Source: Terana coerulea (Eukaryota > Basidiomycota > Agaricomycetes > Polyporales > Phanerochaetaceae). Taken from it: a stretch of DNA of 64,000 nucleotides. Positions within the stretch are counted from its first letter, which is position 1. The number at the start of each line of letters is the position of its first letter. The translations under genes were made by a program, and so were the position numbers. The notes beneath the pieces are model-generated. The model was not told the origin of the DNA. It ran no database searches and saw nothing but the letters and a program-made list of their open reading frames with translations. The stretch spans positions 88,375 to 152,374 of the forward strand of contig JAKOGH010000677.1 in NCBI GenBank assembly GCA_024811115.1. The letters run 5' to 3'. Below are positions 21,663 to 34,362 of this stretch, piece by piece.

Positions 21663-24313
21663 TCAAGTAATATACACCTCTTCGAGCTCCGCGGGATCCT
21701 TCTCTTCGCCTCTGGACCCCGGCATAAGGTCATTTGCGTGCCCTGCATTGAACACAGGGCCATGGTAGTGTCGCTTACCCCTGGATTAATGCATTAGCAT
21801 GGAGTACAAGCATCGCAACGAGTCACATACCCAGCGAAGTACCAGATCCTAGCATTAATGTTAGCCACAGTCTTCAAGTGATATAGTTTCACGCACATGG
21901 TAAGGATTGCAACGCCACCGGTAATGACCTATAGGATTGGGGCCATCAACGCTGAGAAAGGCCCATACCGAGACGGTTGCGACGTACCGCGGCGTAGTTC
22001 ATATTCTGTGCAGTAACGGGAATGATGTTAGGTAGGGAGAAGATCACGCAGACGAAGAGCGTCCACAAGATAGCCGTGATATTAACGAACCAAGCAAGCC
22101 ACCCGTCGCCGAGGTAAAACGGCCCCAGGCTTGAAGTTCACGTCCGGATGGTTCGTATACCACCTCCGCCTAGACCAACATACAGTCAGTTCTATCATCG
22201 CCCGACACCCTGAGCTCTCCACTCACAAAAATATCGGCACAATATACGACAGATCGAAGACCATGGCGGCCATCGCGAAGATTGCATTCGCAGCGATCGG
22301 ACTTGCAAGATCAAGCAGGCCGGGAAGAATGCCGAAGAACGTCACGAACCAGACCGCACGGATGGGCGTCCTGGTGAGTTGCGTCATGTGCCCGAAGAAG
22401 CCACGGTCGGGCAGACCGCGGTCTCTGCTGAATGCGTACACGGTGCGCGAGCCGGACTGCACGCCGTTTTGGCATACAAAGAAGGCGGTCAGGCAGACGA
22501 ATGCCTACGAGCATAAGATCGTCAGCGGTCCGACGAGCTGGAATGAATGGGAAACATACCCAAAGAAATAAGGCGGCAGATTTGCCCATGCGTAAGGCCA
22601 TAATCTAGGAATCATAAATCAGCACGAATCTCCGTTTGAGATTGGAAGTACTCGGCTCACCTCAAGAAATGCCGAACCGGATGGGCCGGGCAGGTTCTCA
22701 CTACACAAAGCAGAGTGTCAGATTAATTGTGGTCTGCAGAGTGATGGTGAAGCCGCCTCACAAAGGACCAGAGCAGACCACGAGAGAGATATTGAGTAGC
22801 CAGCCAACGATCCCGGTTCCAAGAACTGTGGCCATTTAAGAATATGAATTTCTTCGGGCGTTATCACGCACTTGCGATAAATATCGCCGAGGGTACTGCG
22901 TAAGATCACTGAGTGTTGCCGTAAAAGTGAAGAAACAATACGGCCAGTCTCACCGATATATGCGGCTTGTTTGATCTCTTCCCTGTTACATATTATTATC
23001 ATTCTGAGCTCTGGGGAATGTGTGCCACTCACGCAATATGAGCCGTTCCGTCGTATCCCTGTGGCGCAGAGTCGGTCAGAAATCGTCCAGGTTAATGTAG
23101 CTGCAAGGATATCTTACAGTCATCTGCACCGGCCCCACGCAGCAATTATTCACACAGCAGAGGGACGAAGGCCAAGGAACACGCGCCATCCACTGAACAC
23201 TGAGGAGACCGAACACAAAAGCGATGCCCGTGTTCCATCCTCCGGTTTGGTTGATTACTCCCTCAGAGCCAAACACTTATGATGCTGTGTGCATCTCTGA
23301 CCGAGGAGTTGTGGCTAGGAGAACAATGGAAGTGACTCGGGGCGGGGGAAGCGAGCGAGTATGGCTTTCGACGGTTGAGTGTTTGAACTCACTCAGAGAA
23401 CTTCCTATGTTGATCAAACACGAACCCTTTGGTAAAGCGCGACAGCCAGATTGTAGGGAAACAATTCTAAACACAGATAAGTAAACAAGGTTATTAATGA
23501 TGAGTGAGATCAAGTACCAAACATGCATGAACAACCTGTAGCCCGGAGGTAAGTGCTACCACCTTTCCTGCGGTGATAGTGTAGTTGCCATCCTGCGTGC
23601 GCGATGTGTATGAGTAACACGTTTCTGATGAATAATGCCAGACGTACTTTGGCTACTACGACAGCTGCCAATATCATGTTGGCGAGGCCAAATTCTGTAG
23701 ACGAAAATCCAACAAATTGGCCTACAGTTAACCGTCAGGAATTTTCCTAACAAAAACCGTGCCGTTGAGCATACCCATGACGGAGAGCCATCCTACAATC
23801 CAGCCTAATATGGGGCGCTGCTTCGGGGACAGAGTTGTGCAGACGCAGTGTATCTACTAGCAAAATCAGTTCACTTCCCAAGGCAATAATTTGTGAACGC
23901 ACATCCCACCACACGTCGGGAACGCACTGACGATCTCGGCAACGCTTGTCCCTGGGCACGCTACATGAGTGCGGTGTACGAAAAGCGTCGTGGGTGGACG
24001 TACCGACCGTCAGCCACATGATCGACCCAACAAACCAACACCAAATCACCGAGGAAGGTCCCCCAAGTAGAAGTGGCGTGTTAAAGGTTGTCGCGACAGC
24101 TGAGCACAGGTCCATCATGCTGAAGGCGAAGCTGATCTACGACAGGAATATCATAATACTTGACGACCACTACGAGAAGAAAGCCTGTCTTACCGTCGAC
24201 AAACGAGTGAACTCGCGCCGAAAGGAGTTGGTGTAACCCATCTTTTCGAGAAGAGCATCGTCGTCATTGGGACTCTAAGTGGTAGAGCCATCTTCCAGTT
24301 TCTGTCCTAGCAT
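21663..24313 (-). pseudogene. Degenerate APC permease P2
   Basis: A paralogue of P1, P3 and P4, recognisable over its whole length: GYTNSFRREFTRLST, VAEIVSAFPTCGG, ENLPGPSGSAFLE, SRTVYAFSRDRGLPDRGFFG and MTGYD around the shared 6-nt exon (23118-23123). It carries several lesions: an in-frame TAG at 24275-24277 just after the start, an in-frame TAA at 23277-23279 where the paralogues have Tyr or Phe, one-base frame changes at 23825-23828 (CCCC on the coding strand), near 23415 and at 22123-22126 (GGGG), and an irregular splice donor near 23190. The homopolymer shifts could be sequence errors, but the two stops are substitutions, so I call it a pseudogene. If intact it would be a 12-helix amino-acid/choline-type transporter ending at 21663. 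Confidence 0.75.
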
Positions 24314-25468
24314 TGCCTTGGGGTACGAAGAGTCCAGGAGACAGACCTTCTGAAGCCACATGTACTTGAGGGGCGCGAAGGGTTTATCGCCTTCATCAAG
24401 TGTCCTGTGATAAGGTTAAGTCAGTCTTCGGCAGAATTCAACTGTGGAGAAGGTGCTGTTACGGTCGTGAGAACACCACACTCGTGTTTTGCCAATTGAA
24501 AGGGTGATAACTAACAATGATGTAGATTGTTGTACCGTCCGCACGTGTCGTTTGCAAGCCGAGAAATATCGTTTTGGGCCAGATGGCAGTGACGGTCTTG
24601 TGCCCCGTGGGTCCGTCAGACCCAAGTCAGACCTGCAGAGGGAAGAGAACGTCGACCGAGTCAGGCGCGCTGATTGCATGTCTTAGATTCGCCAAACGTC
24701 CTCAAGTGCAAAGACAGACCTTAATGTTACGGTGCGCTTAAGCCCTGCCTCTCCCACAGACATCGGAGATTACTCGTCTCGATACTACCATCAGCCCGAG
24801 AAGCGAGCGGCCTGGAGGCTAAATTGAGGAGAGGGACATGGTTTGCTGTTTTATTTTTATTTTACAAAACGGAAGTAGTTGTTAGCGAATAGTTGTAACA
24901 GAGCTGGGTACTCACTGTATGCGTATGCGCCCCGTAGGTCCAGTTCAATCTACCGCCTGAGCGACTTCGGCCTGGCCGCAGTGTCACCGCGCTTGCATGC
25001 GACTGACTCGAACATCGTCGAGACCTTATGAACTTGGGTGTGAGCGTGTTACGTAGGCAGTCTGAAAGGAGTACAAAGGTCGGCACTCGGAGTATGACAG
25101 TGCAGATACAAAGACAGTGAAGGGAGGAAGTTGAACGAAAGCCGTGACGGTACTCAAACGCTCACGTGGCATACGCAGCCGCAAGCGCCAGCTTTGTGGC
25201 GTTGGGAGAGTACCGTTTGTGTCCGCATCGGCAATGGTGACCGTCGGGAACATCCACTTTATATTCACTCGAAGTGTAGAACATGCAGGGAACACGTCAA
25301 GCATGCTACAGTTTAAGCCTAGAAACACCACGGAAACATCATATGAGTACTGCTGGTCGACTTCGGCAGCGGGTCAAAATCTTGGGCAGGCTGGTGCTCC
25401 AACTCGTTTCCATGGGTTTGCCATTAGCATACCAGGTACAGCCTGGCACCACGAAGGGTCTAGGAGTA
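24314..25468. other. Intergenic with copy of duplicated flank
   Basis: No intact gene. The part from about 24940 to 25260 resembles 27320-27690 and 33000-33340 (shared block around CAGCTTTGTGGCG) and is part of the segmental duplication. Confidence 0.45.
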
Positions 25469-26300
25469 TCACGACTTCAGGCAGAGAACGGGCTGCCAGG
25501 AGTTTGCAGAGACCTTTCGCAGTTCAATGACCCATACTTTCTCGAGTGTGGATTCAGAAACACTCCAGCCTGGCTCGGAGCATAATTGGTTGCGCACACT
25601 CTGTAGTTCATAAGAATATGAGTTTAGATGGGCATGTAAATGGCGGCACAGGTATTCACCTTGATGAATTTACTCATCGCTGTGCCAGTGATACGAGCAG
25701 CATGGAATTTATTTATGTTGCATAGACTCTGCGGAGAGTGCGCCTCCGTCTCGTAGAAAGGGTATCTGTCCGGACGATAGCCCGGCCACTGAAGAACGGG
25801 TTTCAGCAAAATATAGTGGCGTAGGCGTGACATCGGCACTCACATTTATCCGTATATTCATACTCACACTCAAGCACGGATTCGCCTCGCTTTTTGACGG
25901 CGAAGCTTCGATAGCTATCAAGTCGCCGTCAATGAGCCTTTCTCGGTTGTCGTAGTCAATCGCATCCATAAGTCGAAACCCTGCACCGCTGGGGGTAAAG
26001 AACTGGATCACGATATCCCTGCTCGGATCGCTCCTTGAGCATGACTGACGACGGCGCTGATCCTTGAAGACTTCCTGTGGAACAATAAGGCCCGGAACCT
26101 CGTCATCTTTCAAATGCATGTAATCCATGTGCGAATGGAATTTTCCAAGTGACCGGTTGCCGTTTAAGCATGCTGGACCCAGTATTGAAGGCAGCTCGCC
26201 GACAGGTTCGGTGTGTAACTGTGAATTACCGTCAGCCACACACCGTTTAAGTTGGGCAACGTTAAGATGAGAAATAGCGTACCGTGGCAGGCTGAGGCAT
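25469..26300 (-). CDS. F-family uncharacterised protein F1
   Basis: Exons 26300-26283 (only MPQPAT), 26218-25844, 25788-25660 and 25600-25469 give an intact 217-residue protein. Shared family features are ILGPACLNGNRSLGKFHSH, MDYMHLKDDEVPGLIVPQ, FFTPSGAGFRLMDAIDY, LIDGDLIAIEA, an exon opening at WPGY, and the C-terminus VIELRKVSANSWQPVLCL. There is no signal peptide, membrane helix or known catalytic motif. F2 and F3 are close tandem paralogues in the same orientation. The very short first exon is supported by the same arrangement and the same upstream TATA spacing in all three. The function is unknown. Confidence 0.72.
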
Positions 26301-26386
26301 AATCGGTGATCACGCAGTGCAATTGAGAAGAATGGCGGGGGAGAGAGAATGGTGTGGCGACGCCTCCCGCCACTGTTAACGGTGCC

Positions 26387-26396
26387 CTTATATGCT
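26387..26396 (-). promoter_or_regulatory. TATA element of F1
   Basis: The minus-strand sequence GCATATAAGG lies about 90 bases upstream of the ATG. Matching elements lie about 90 bases upstream of F2 (near 31250) and F3 (near 34454). Confidence 0.5.
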
Positions 26397-26854
26397 TAAG
26401 CAGATGACGCAGGCCGCCTCGCTATAATTGGCCGGTGCATCAGCCACGAACGGCCACTACCCAGATTGTGGCCACCATTTGTCGCATTTGCCATGGTCTT
26501 GAATACATGCAGGCACAAGGTGGTGGCCGGATGGCAGCAGAGACAATGGTGGAACGCAAACGTGATTGCAGGGAGCAAAGCCAACTTCGGCCAAATCATG
26601 AGCTTCCCGGCTGGCCTCCGAGTCATCGGGAACCACCAGGACCGTCTTTTTCAATGCAGGGCATTTGCAAAGGCGCTGTGCAAAACCGGTTGGTGCACTA
26701 ACCATCCGAGCGCATTGGAGAGCTTGAGGCGGCCAAGCGAGGTTCTCGCGGAACCCGGCGTCCTCTTCGATAGCAAGGCAATGATGCGAAGGAAATTGTG
26801 CTGAAGAGATAGCCGTTTACTGAGCCTGCAGCCGAGAGATGGGCGGAGGCGGTG

Positions 26855-27294
26855 TCAGGAGTAGACGTGTTCGAGGAGATTCTGTACAGCGCCCCAAACC
26901 TCGGCATCGGGCCCGGTAGTGAGACGGCGCAGCAGCAATGAGTAGACTGTCCTTGACTTCGAAATCAACGGGATGAGTCGTGTAATGCGGGTGCCTGTTT
27001 CCATGAAAGAGCGGGTTGGTTCGCAATCAGCATCGAGCGAAGGGACAGGACGCACCTCAGGAGACTCCTCCTCCTCATCTAACCTCTTCATCTAACAGGC
27101 CCGCCGACAAGTCAAGAGGCATACGATGCGCTTCCTCCTGCTTCTGTGCTTTCACGCGAGCTCAGGTAGCTGCCTGCTTCCTGCGCTGCGCCCCTGAAGC
27201 CTATCTGCGGCTGTTGCGACTTGTAGGCAGCGATGGTATCGATATTTCTTGACGGCCGATCGATACCCCGTATACTAGGCCTGACGCTGCTCAT
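26855..27294 (-). CDS. Duplicated hypothetical sequence G1
   Basis: Two minus-strand frames, one containing YKSQQPQIGFRGAAQEAGSY (27294-27112), the other ending WGAVQNLLEHVYS at 26855. Related sequence occurs at 32.55-33.28 kb, with QPQIGSKGVAQAVGS and GVQSLIEHVYS. Similarity is at the peptide level despite many base changes, so it was coding once. The second copy has stops and frame changes. I could not build a full gene, and the family is not recognised. Confidence 0.35.
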
Positions 27295-28535
27295 TGTCTT
27301 GAAGAGACCGCTCTCATCAAGCGTCTCGAGGCACTGAGCGACCTTGGCCTGTCACCGCACTTGCTCGCGACCACCAACGTCGAGGCCATTTGGACCGTGA
27401 CGTCGGCGTGAGGTGGTTACGTTGGTAGTCTGGAATGAGTGCAAAACATGGCACGAGTACGGATGTGTGCTGCTGCGAACATTTGGGAATGGTAACGGTG
27501 CAGGGACACAAATGGCGAAGGCGGCCAGGAAGAGTCTGAGTCTAAGCCTCAGGCAGAGAGGAAGTTGCCTTGACGCTCACACTCACGTGGTCCACTCAGC
27601 GGCAAGCGCCAGCTTTGTGGCGCTAGGACTCGGGAGAGTAAGTACCGTTTGCGGTCGCATGACTTCGCCAACATCCACTACCCCGTTTTACGACCACTCC
27701 GAACATATATACGTGGGACTTTGACCAGTCGCAAGCACTCGCCAAGGGAGATTCAAAGGACAACTGCAAGCGCTGAGCGCTGAGTCCTTTCGGCGTCTGT
27801 TATTCCTTTCCTTCCCACTGCGACCATCATGCATCCTAGTTCGAGCCTCGCTCTTGGCAAGGTCCTTTGGCGCACAATTGACACCGGACCACTACAAAGC
27901 CACTATATATCGCACTGAGCTATCAAGAGCAACTGGCTGGATCCAAATCCTTCACTTCCTTGCCCTGTGCTGGCAGGGTGACTTTCTTTGAACCAGGCGT
28001 TTCTGGTTCCCGGCGAGCGAGCTTCGAACATTTCAATGCGATTTCTAACGGATTGCAGTACAGGGCAATCCCGCTGACGAGGATAATGGGTCTGACTAAG
28101 CAGAGATACCCTCCCGACCGCTGTGCATGTTCTAGGGATCGACAGCTGATCAACTTGAACCCCCATGTCGACGTCGTCAGTGCAATTTCTAATGAATCAT
28201 TATCTCGGCGACCCCTCCGACGAGGTCAATTACCAAGCGGACATAATTTTGAGGATCGCTACCCACAATACAAGGATCGACGCTTCGTTCTCCTGTAAGT
28301 ACACACATCCTCCACGTTGTTAGTGCGATTTTCGATGGTTTCAGTCGGTGTGGTGCGCCGACGGCGAACATCATGACAAAACAAGCGCGCTCTTCCGGTG
28401 GAGGACTGGGCTAGACTACAACGAAACGCGGTGAACATGCACGCGTATAAAACCTAGAGCTCGGCGAAGCCTAGACCGCATCTTCTCGCCCCACTTCGTC
28501 GAGCACTTCCCTTCACCAGATTTTAGCATCCAGCG
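27295..28535. other. Intergenic
   Basis: Holds the upstream part of the G1 segment (similar to 33.0-33.3 kb). The last few hundred bases should be the promoter of the old-yellow-enzyme gene. No further gene is seen. Confidence 0.35.
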
Positions 28536-30127
28536 ATGACCGCCAACATCAAATCTGCAAAGCCGCGTCTCTCCGAGCCTCTGAAGCTCGGAGATCTCAC
28601 CATGCGCAATAGGAACGTGATGGCCTCGCTCACGCGGGACCGCAGCACACCCACCAGCGTTCCGAACGACCTCAACTACGAGTACTATGTCCAACGCGCC
28701 CGAGGCGGCGTGGGGCTCATCTTGACCGAGGCGACGCTCGTCTCGCAGCAAGGCACAGAGTGGCCCAATGCGCCCTGGCCTCTGGAGCGATGCGCACGTC
28801 GCCGGCTGGAAGAAAATCGTCGACGGCGTCCATAAGGAAGGCTCATTGATATTTTGCCAGGTATGGTTTCTGCTGTTGCTTGGGCTACGGGACGTTTTGT
28901 GATGATTTGCGTTCTGTAGCTGCAGCATGTTGGACGCCTCGCGCATCCCGACATGCCCGAACAGAAAGAGGCGGGCAAGGTACGTCTCAATCTGTATACG
29001 TCAGAAGGTGTATTAACCTGAGTTGCTTAGCCCGTGCACGCGCCGTCCGCAGTCTCTGCACGCGGTGGAAAGTTCAGAGCACTGCCTGGAACGCCAGGCT
29101 ACGTAACTGTAAGCTCTGTAACATGATCCCGCAATATCTCAATGTTGATATGCGTTGTTGTAGCCGACTCCTCTCGATGACCCATGGACGATCGTTGGAG
29201 AGTTCCGCCGCGCGGCCATTCTGGCAAAGAAGGCTGGGTTCGACGGTGTAGAACGTATGTGATAACAGCGGTTATATGCGTAGATTCACTCGGGCTGATT
29301 GTCCCGTCGCAGTTCACTCGGCCACCGGCTACCTCCCCAACCAATTTCTGGACCACAGCTCTAACACGCGTACGGACGAATGGGGAGGTTCCATCGAGAA
29401 CCGCGCCAGGTTCGGTCTGGAGTGCCTCAAGGCGCTCATTGAGGTCTGGGGCCCTGCGCGAGTTGGAGTTAAGCTCAGCCCGTGCGGTGGTCCCAACGAC
29501 ATCGGGTGTGTTAAGTCATTCTCACGCATCCCGTTGATACTGATACACAACAGGATGCCTCTTCCCGACACGATGATGACGTACACGTACTACCTATCGC
29601 AGATCATCGCGATGAAGGTCGCATACGTCCAGCTCATGCGCTACCTCCTATTCGTCGACATGGCGTACCCCGCCCGTCCCAACGCTGGGGAGCTTGTGCA
29701 GCCCAGCCACATGGTCAAGCGGGCTACGCCACACGACGTCTTCGCCACGTACGGGCCCCTCGTCAAGCTCGCGCCGGGGCTGCTCGCGGACCACGACGAA
29801 CGCGCGCTTCGCGGGCCCGCGATGCCCGCGCCGGCGGCCGACGCCCGCAACCCGACGCCGACGCGGCTGTTCGTCAACGGCGGCCTCACGCCCGACGAGG
29901 CGGAGCAGCTGCTCGAGACGGGCGCCGCGGACGCGGCTGTCTTTGGCATGTCGTGGATCAGCAACCCGGACCTGCAGAAGAGGATCGAGAAGGAGGCGCC
30001 GCTCAACATGAATCTTGACTGGACGACATTCTACGGCAACTCTGGAGAATATCGGCAGGCTGGGTACACCGACTATCCCCCTTTTGAGGAGCTTGTGAAG
30101 CCGCAGGATGGCGAGCAAGTTGCATAG
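28536..30127 (+). CDS. NADPH flavin oxidoreductase, old yellow enzyme family
   Basis: Six exons (28536-28860, 28920-28979, 29031-29108, 29164-29254, 29313-29505, 29554-30127) give about 440 residues. It is expected to be a cytosolic FMN enzyme that reduces alpha,beta-unsaturated carbonyl compounds with NADPH. Evidence: LKLGDLTMRNR at the N-terminus, ARGGVGLILTEATLVS, the active-site-region signature HSATGYLPNQFLDHSSN followed by TDEWGGSIENRARF, GVKLSP, and LFVNGGLTPDEAEQLL with VFGMSWISNPDL at the C-terminal phosphate-binding region. The last part has MSWISNPDL where many family members have GRPFISNPDL. One extra base in a CCC run (28773-28775) breaks exon 1; the exon sum is one base over a multiple of three. 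It sits inside the F-gene duplication block but is single copy here. Confidence 0.88.
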
Positions 30128-30323
30128 TAATCCAATAGTTATATCCATTCGAAGTGTATAACATGCAAGTGACACATTATGAATGCTCCAGTTCAGACCT
30201 AGATACACCACAAAACACCATCAATCGACCTCGGTAGTCGGTCGAAGTCACCAGGCTGGCGCTCTAATTCATTCCCATGGGTTTGCCACTTGCTTGGGTT
30301 CCGCCCCCACGGGCCAGGGACTA

Positions 30324-31161
30324 TTATGGCTTCAGGCAGAAAACAGGTTGCCAGGCACTTTCAGAGACCTTCCGCAGTTCAATAACCCATACTTTCTCGA
30401 GTGTGGATTCAGAAACACTCCAGCCTGGCTCGGAGCATACCGCTGACTCCTCTCGCGTTTTCTTCAGTGCATAGAAACATGAGCATTGATGAGCATCAAA
30501 ATTGCGGAACAGATACTCACGTTGATGAATTTTTCCATCGCTGTGCAAATAATTTCGGCAGCATGGAGTTTATTCACGCATATACTCTGCAGGGAGTGCG
30601 CCTTCGTTTTCGAGTCGTAGAAATCATAGTACGAACGCGCCGGAGGATAACCCGGCCACTAGAAAACAACTTTCAGCAAAATCTATTAGCATAGGGGTGA
30701 CATCGGGGCTCACATTTATCCTTATAGTCATACGTGAATTTGCCTTGCTGTTTGACGGCGAAGCTTCGATAGCTACCAAGTCGCCGTCAATGAGCCTTCC
30801 TTGGTTGTTGTAGTCAATCGCATCCAGAAGTCGAACCCCTGCGCCACTGGGGGTAAAGAACTGAATCATGATATCCCTACTCGGTGCGTTCCTTGAGTAG
30901 TATGACCGAGGGAGGCGGGAGTCCTTGAAGACTTTCTGAGGAACAATAAGGCCCGGAACCTCGTTATCTTTCAGATGCATGTAGTCCAAGTGTGAATGGA
31001 ATGTTCCAAGTGTACGGTTGCCGCGTAAGCATGCTGGACCCAGTATCAAAGGCAGCTCAATGGCAGGTTCGGCGTGCGACTGCGAAATACCGTCAGCCAC
31101 ACAAAGTTGAAGTTGGGCAACGTTGAGATGAGAGATAGCGTACCGTGGCCGGCTGAGACAT
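30324..31161 (-). CDS. F-family uncharacterised protein F2
   Basis: Exons 31161-31144 (MSQPAT), 31079-30714, 30658-30521 and 30461-30324 give an intact 219-residue protein, close to F1. It has LILGPACLRGNRTLGTFHSH, FFTPSGAGVRLLDAIDY, LIDGDLVAIEA, WPGY at the exon 3 start, and a C-terminus with CSEPGWSVSESTLEKVW and LRKVSESAWQPVFCLKP. Downstream it is convergent with the OYE gene (stop codons about 200 bases apart). The function is unknown. Confidence 0.72.
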
Positions 31162-32435
31162 GATCAATGACAACGAAGTGTAGTTGAGAAGAAGAGCGAG
31201 GTAGAAGCGATCGGTGCGTGGATACCTCCCGCCGCTGTCAATTGTACCCTTATATGCTTGAGCGCATGATGCGGGCCACTTCGCTATGATTGGGGGTACA
31301 TCAGCCACGTACGGCCACGGGCCAAATTGTGGCCACCGCTTGTCACATTTTCCATAGTCTTTGATACATGAAGGCACAAGATGGTGGCCGGATGGCTGCA
31401 AAGAGGATGGAGGAAGGTCGAGGAGCAGAGCCAACGTCGGCCAAATCATGAGCTTCCCGCCACAGGGCAAGTCTGCGAGTCATTGGGAACGACCAAGACC
31501 GTCGTTGGGCTCATACGGCGGCGGTGTCTTCGACGTAGGGCATTCGCGAAGGCGCTGTGCAAAATCGGTTAGTGCACTAACCATTCAAGCGCATTGGAGA
31601 GCTTGGCTAACCGCCAGACACTGTTGAAATCCGACAGCCTGACGACGCGGTGCTCTGAGTCCCTGAAAGAGTCGTGTGTTGAGATCTCGGCAAACACGCA
31701 AACAGGACACATACCACAGGCCACATCCACATAAAGTTGAAGGCACTTGAATTTTCTTGTTGGCGGGGGTAAAGCGCAATGAGTTGATATAGCAATAACA
31801 ACTGTCTAACACAACAACACTACTACACGATGATATAGAGGCATGTATGATCGTCGTTCCAATCCTCCACCTCGTCTAATGTCTCATTGAGGTCTTGCAC
31901 AGAAACAAGATCAGCATCTGAGCCCACTTCAGTAGAGTCGCCCCTCAATAGCTGGCGATCGAGGACAATGGTCTGAGCCGCCTGGATGGGTAGGTACTCT
32001 CTTCGCTCATGCCGAAACTGTGGAATTGAGTAGGAGAAGGGGGCCGTCGTACATCGCCTGTTCTTGCACTTGCACGGGTTTTGTTCGAGGCCCTTGGGAC
32101 TGACTGCTCAACGTCCTTCGTTGGATGCTTAGCGAACGCCTCCGCCATCGTGTCTTTATCTTCCGCTCGACCATCACCGTTGTCGCAAAGATGTCGAGAA
32201 GTATTGAAGTTGCTGGAGATAGTTCCGGAGTCTAGCGGGCCCCCATGGCAAACGGCAGAATGCGATTGTCTGCGACTCGGCGTGGAGGATTTTCGTGCAT
32301 GGGTGGACGTCGAGTCTTGATCTCGGTCAGAGTCCTCCGGAGTGGTGACTCGCTGGATGGTGCGCAATGCAAGAGTATGGTTGGCGATCCGCTGGTGCTC
32401 TGACGTGGTCACGGTCGACGAAGGCCGGAGGCGGC
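31162..32435. other. Intergenic with duplicated flank
   Basis: The promoter of F2 (TATA near 31250) and a copy of the F upstream flank extend to about 31620. The stretch 31945-32412 on the minus strand has one long open frame with low-complexity composition and no motif. No gene is supported. Confidence 0.3.
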
Positions 32436-33340
32436 CAACCGAGGTTCCCGCGGACCCCGGCGTCCTCTTCGATAGCGAGGCAGTGATGGGAAGAAGGTTG
32501 TGCTAAAGAGGTAGCCATGTACAGAGCCTGTAGCTGAGAGACGGGCGGAGACAGTGTCAGGAGTAGACGTGTTCAATGAGACTCTGCACACCGCTCCGAG
32601 CCTCGGCATCAGGCTCGGTAGCGCGACAGCAGCAATGACTAGACTATGCTTGAATTCAACAATGTGGTGGGTCGTAGTATGAGCTGGGTGGCTATTTCTG
32701 TGCAAGAGCAGGTTGGTTTGCCATCAGCACCGAGCGAAGGACGAGACGCACCTCAGCAGACTCCTCATCCTCAGCTCATACGCCTGCCAGAAGAGCGGAA
32801 GGTATTGTATACCCTTCCTTCTCTATCTATGCTTCAGTACAAGCTCAAGCAGCTGCCTACCGCCTGCGCTACGCCCTTAGAGCCAATCTGCGGCTGTCGC
32901 GGCTTGAAGGTACTGGCATTTCTCAACGCGCTTGACGACCCGCAGATACTGTCTATACTAGGCCCAACACTGCTGAGGCCCTGAAGGGGTCGCACTCGCA
33001 AAGAGCCTCGGGACAAGAGTCGACTTCGGCCTGTCGTCGCGCTTGCTTGCGACCGACATCGTCGACACCAGTTCAACGTCGGTATGAGAACGTGACGTCG
33101 GCAGCCCGAAGGAGTACTAAAGGAGGCACGAGCACGGTGGTGAGCTGTGGTAGACATTTGGGAACGGCGAGCGTGCAGAGACACAGATGGTGGAGGCAGG
33201 AACTTGAATGAGCAAGCCGCGGAGAGGGGAATTGCCGTGACGGCACTCAAGCGCTCACGTGGCACACTAGGCTGCAAGCGCCAGCTTTGTGGCGTTGGGG
33301 AGACTCGACAGTACCGAAATTTGTGGCCGTACCAGCGACG
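32436..33340 (-). repeat. Second copy of the G segment, degenerate
   Basis: Corresponds to about 26730-27690. It preserves peptide traces (GVQSLIEHVYS, QPQIGSKGVAQAVGS) but has stops and frame changes, so it is a remnant. Confidence 0.5.
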
Positions 33341-33544
33341 GTGACCGAAAACACAGAACTGACATCCATCCCAAGTGTAGAATATGCAAATAACATATTA
33401 TGAATGCTACAATTGAAGTCTAGATACATTGCAAAACACAATATCAGTCAACCTCGGCAGTCGGTTGACTCAGTCACGAGAGGCCTGGTGCTCCAACTTG
33501 GCTCGGAATTTGTGCCCATGGGTTTGCCACTGGCATGGTTCGGC

Positions 33545-34362
33545 CTAGAATCCGAGGTTCCTTGGAATATCCGGCTTCAAGCAGAGAACAGGTTGCCAAG
33601 TGTTCATAGAGACCTTTCGCAGTTCGATGATCCAGACTTTCTCGAGTGTGGATTCAGAAATACTCCAGCCTGGCTCGGAGCATACCGCTGACTCCTTCCG
33701 CATTTTCTTCAGTCCATAAAACATGAGCATTAATGAGCATTAAAAATGAAGGCGCGAATATTTACCCTGATGAAGTTTTGCATTGCTATCCCAACGGTAC
33801 GAGCAGCATGGAACTTGTCCACGTCGTATGAATCTCGCCCGGGATTCCGCCGGCTTGGTATGATTGTAGTAGTACCCACGGTAGCCCGGCCACTGGAGCA
33901 CGCTTTCAGTAAAATCTTGGCATAGGGGGACATCGGTACTCACCTCGATCCGTATAGTCATACACACATTTAAGCCATCCTCCTTGCTCTCTGCCGGCGT
34001 GGCTTTGACAGCTACCAAGTCCCCGCCAATAAGCCTTTCTCGGTTGGAGTAATCAATCGCATCCATAAGGCGAAAACCCTGCGCCACGTGGGGTAAAGAA
34101 CTGGATCATGATATCCCTACTCGCAGCGTGAGGGCGGGTGTCCTCGGTTACTTTCTGTGGAACAATAAGGCCTGGAAGCTCTTCATCTTTCAAATGCATG
34201 TAGTCCAAGTGTGAATGGAATCTTCCAGCTGAACGTTTGCTGTATGTGCATGCTGGACCTAGTGTCGGAAGCAGCTCAGGTTCGGTGTGTGACTGAGGAT
34301 TGCCGTCAGCCACGCAAAGTTGGGCGATGTCGAGATGGGAGGCAGCGTACCGGCCGAGGCAT
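33545..34362 (-). pseudogene. F-family protein F3, frameshifted
   Basis: Exons 34362-34351 (MPRP), 34292-33944, 33892-33766 and 33706-33545 align with F1 and F2: LGPACTYSKRSAGRFHSHL, LDYMHLKDEELPGLIVPQ, FFTPRGAGF, WPGY at an exon start, KFHAARTVGIAMQNF and LRKVSMNTWQPVLCLKP. The frame is broken by an extra base in the T run of the coding strand (34073-34076) and by a second indel near 33845. The C-terminus runs past the usual end by nine residues because the family stop is lost. It could be a decaying copy or a gene damaged by sequence errors. Confidence 0.6.

Larger units (their letters stand above)
25260..26700. repeat. Segmental duplication unit A (with 30140-31580 and 33360-34640)
   Basis: The F1, F2 and F3 genes sit in three diverged copies of one segment of roughly 1.3-1.5 kb, including promoter and 3' flank. 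For example, the block ACACTCCAGCCTGGCTCGGA occurs near 25560, 30415 and 33660, and a TCGCATTTKCC-like block recurs upstream of each promoter. Confidence 0.75.
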
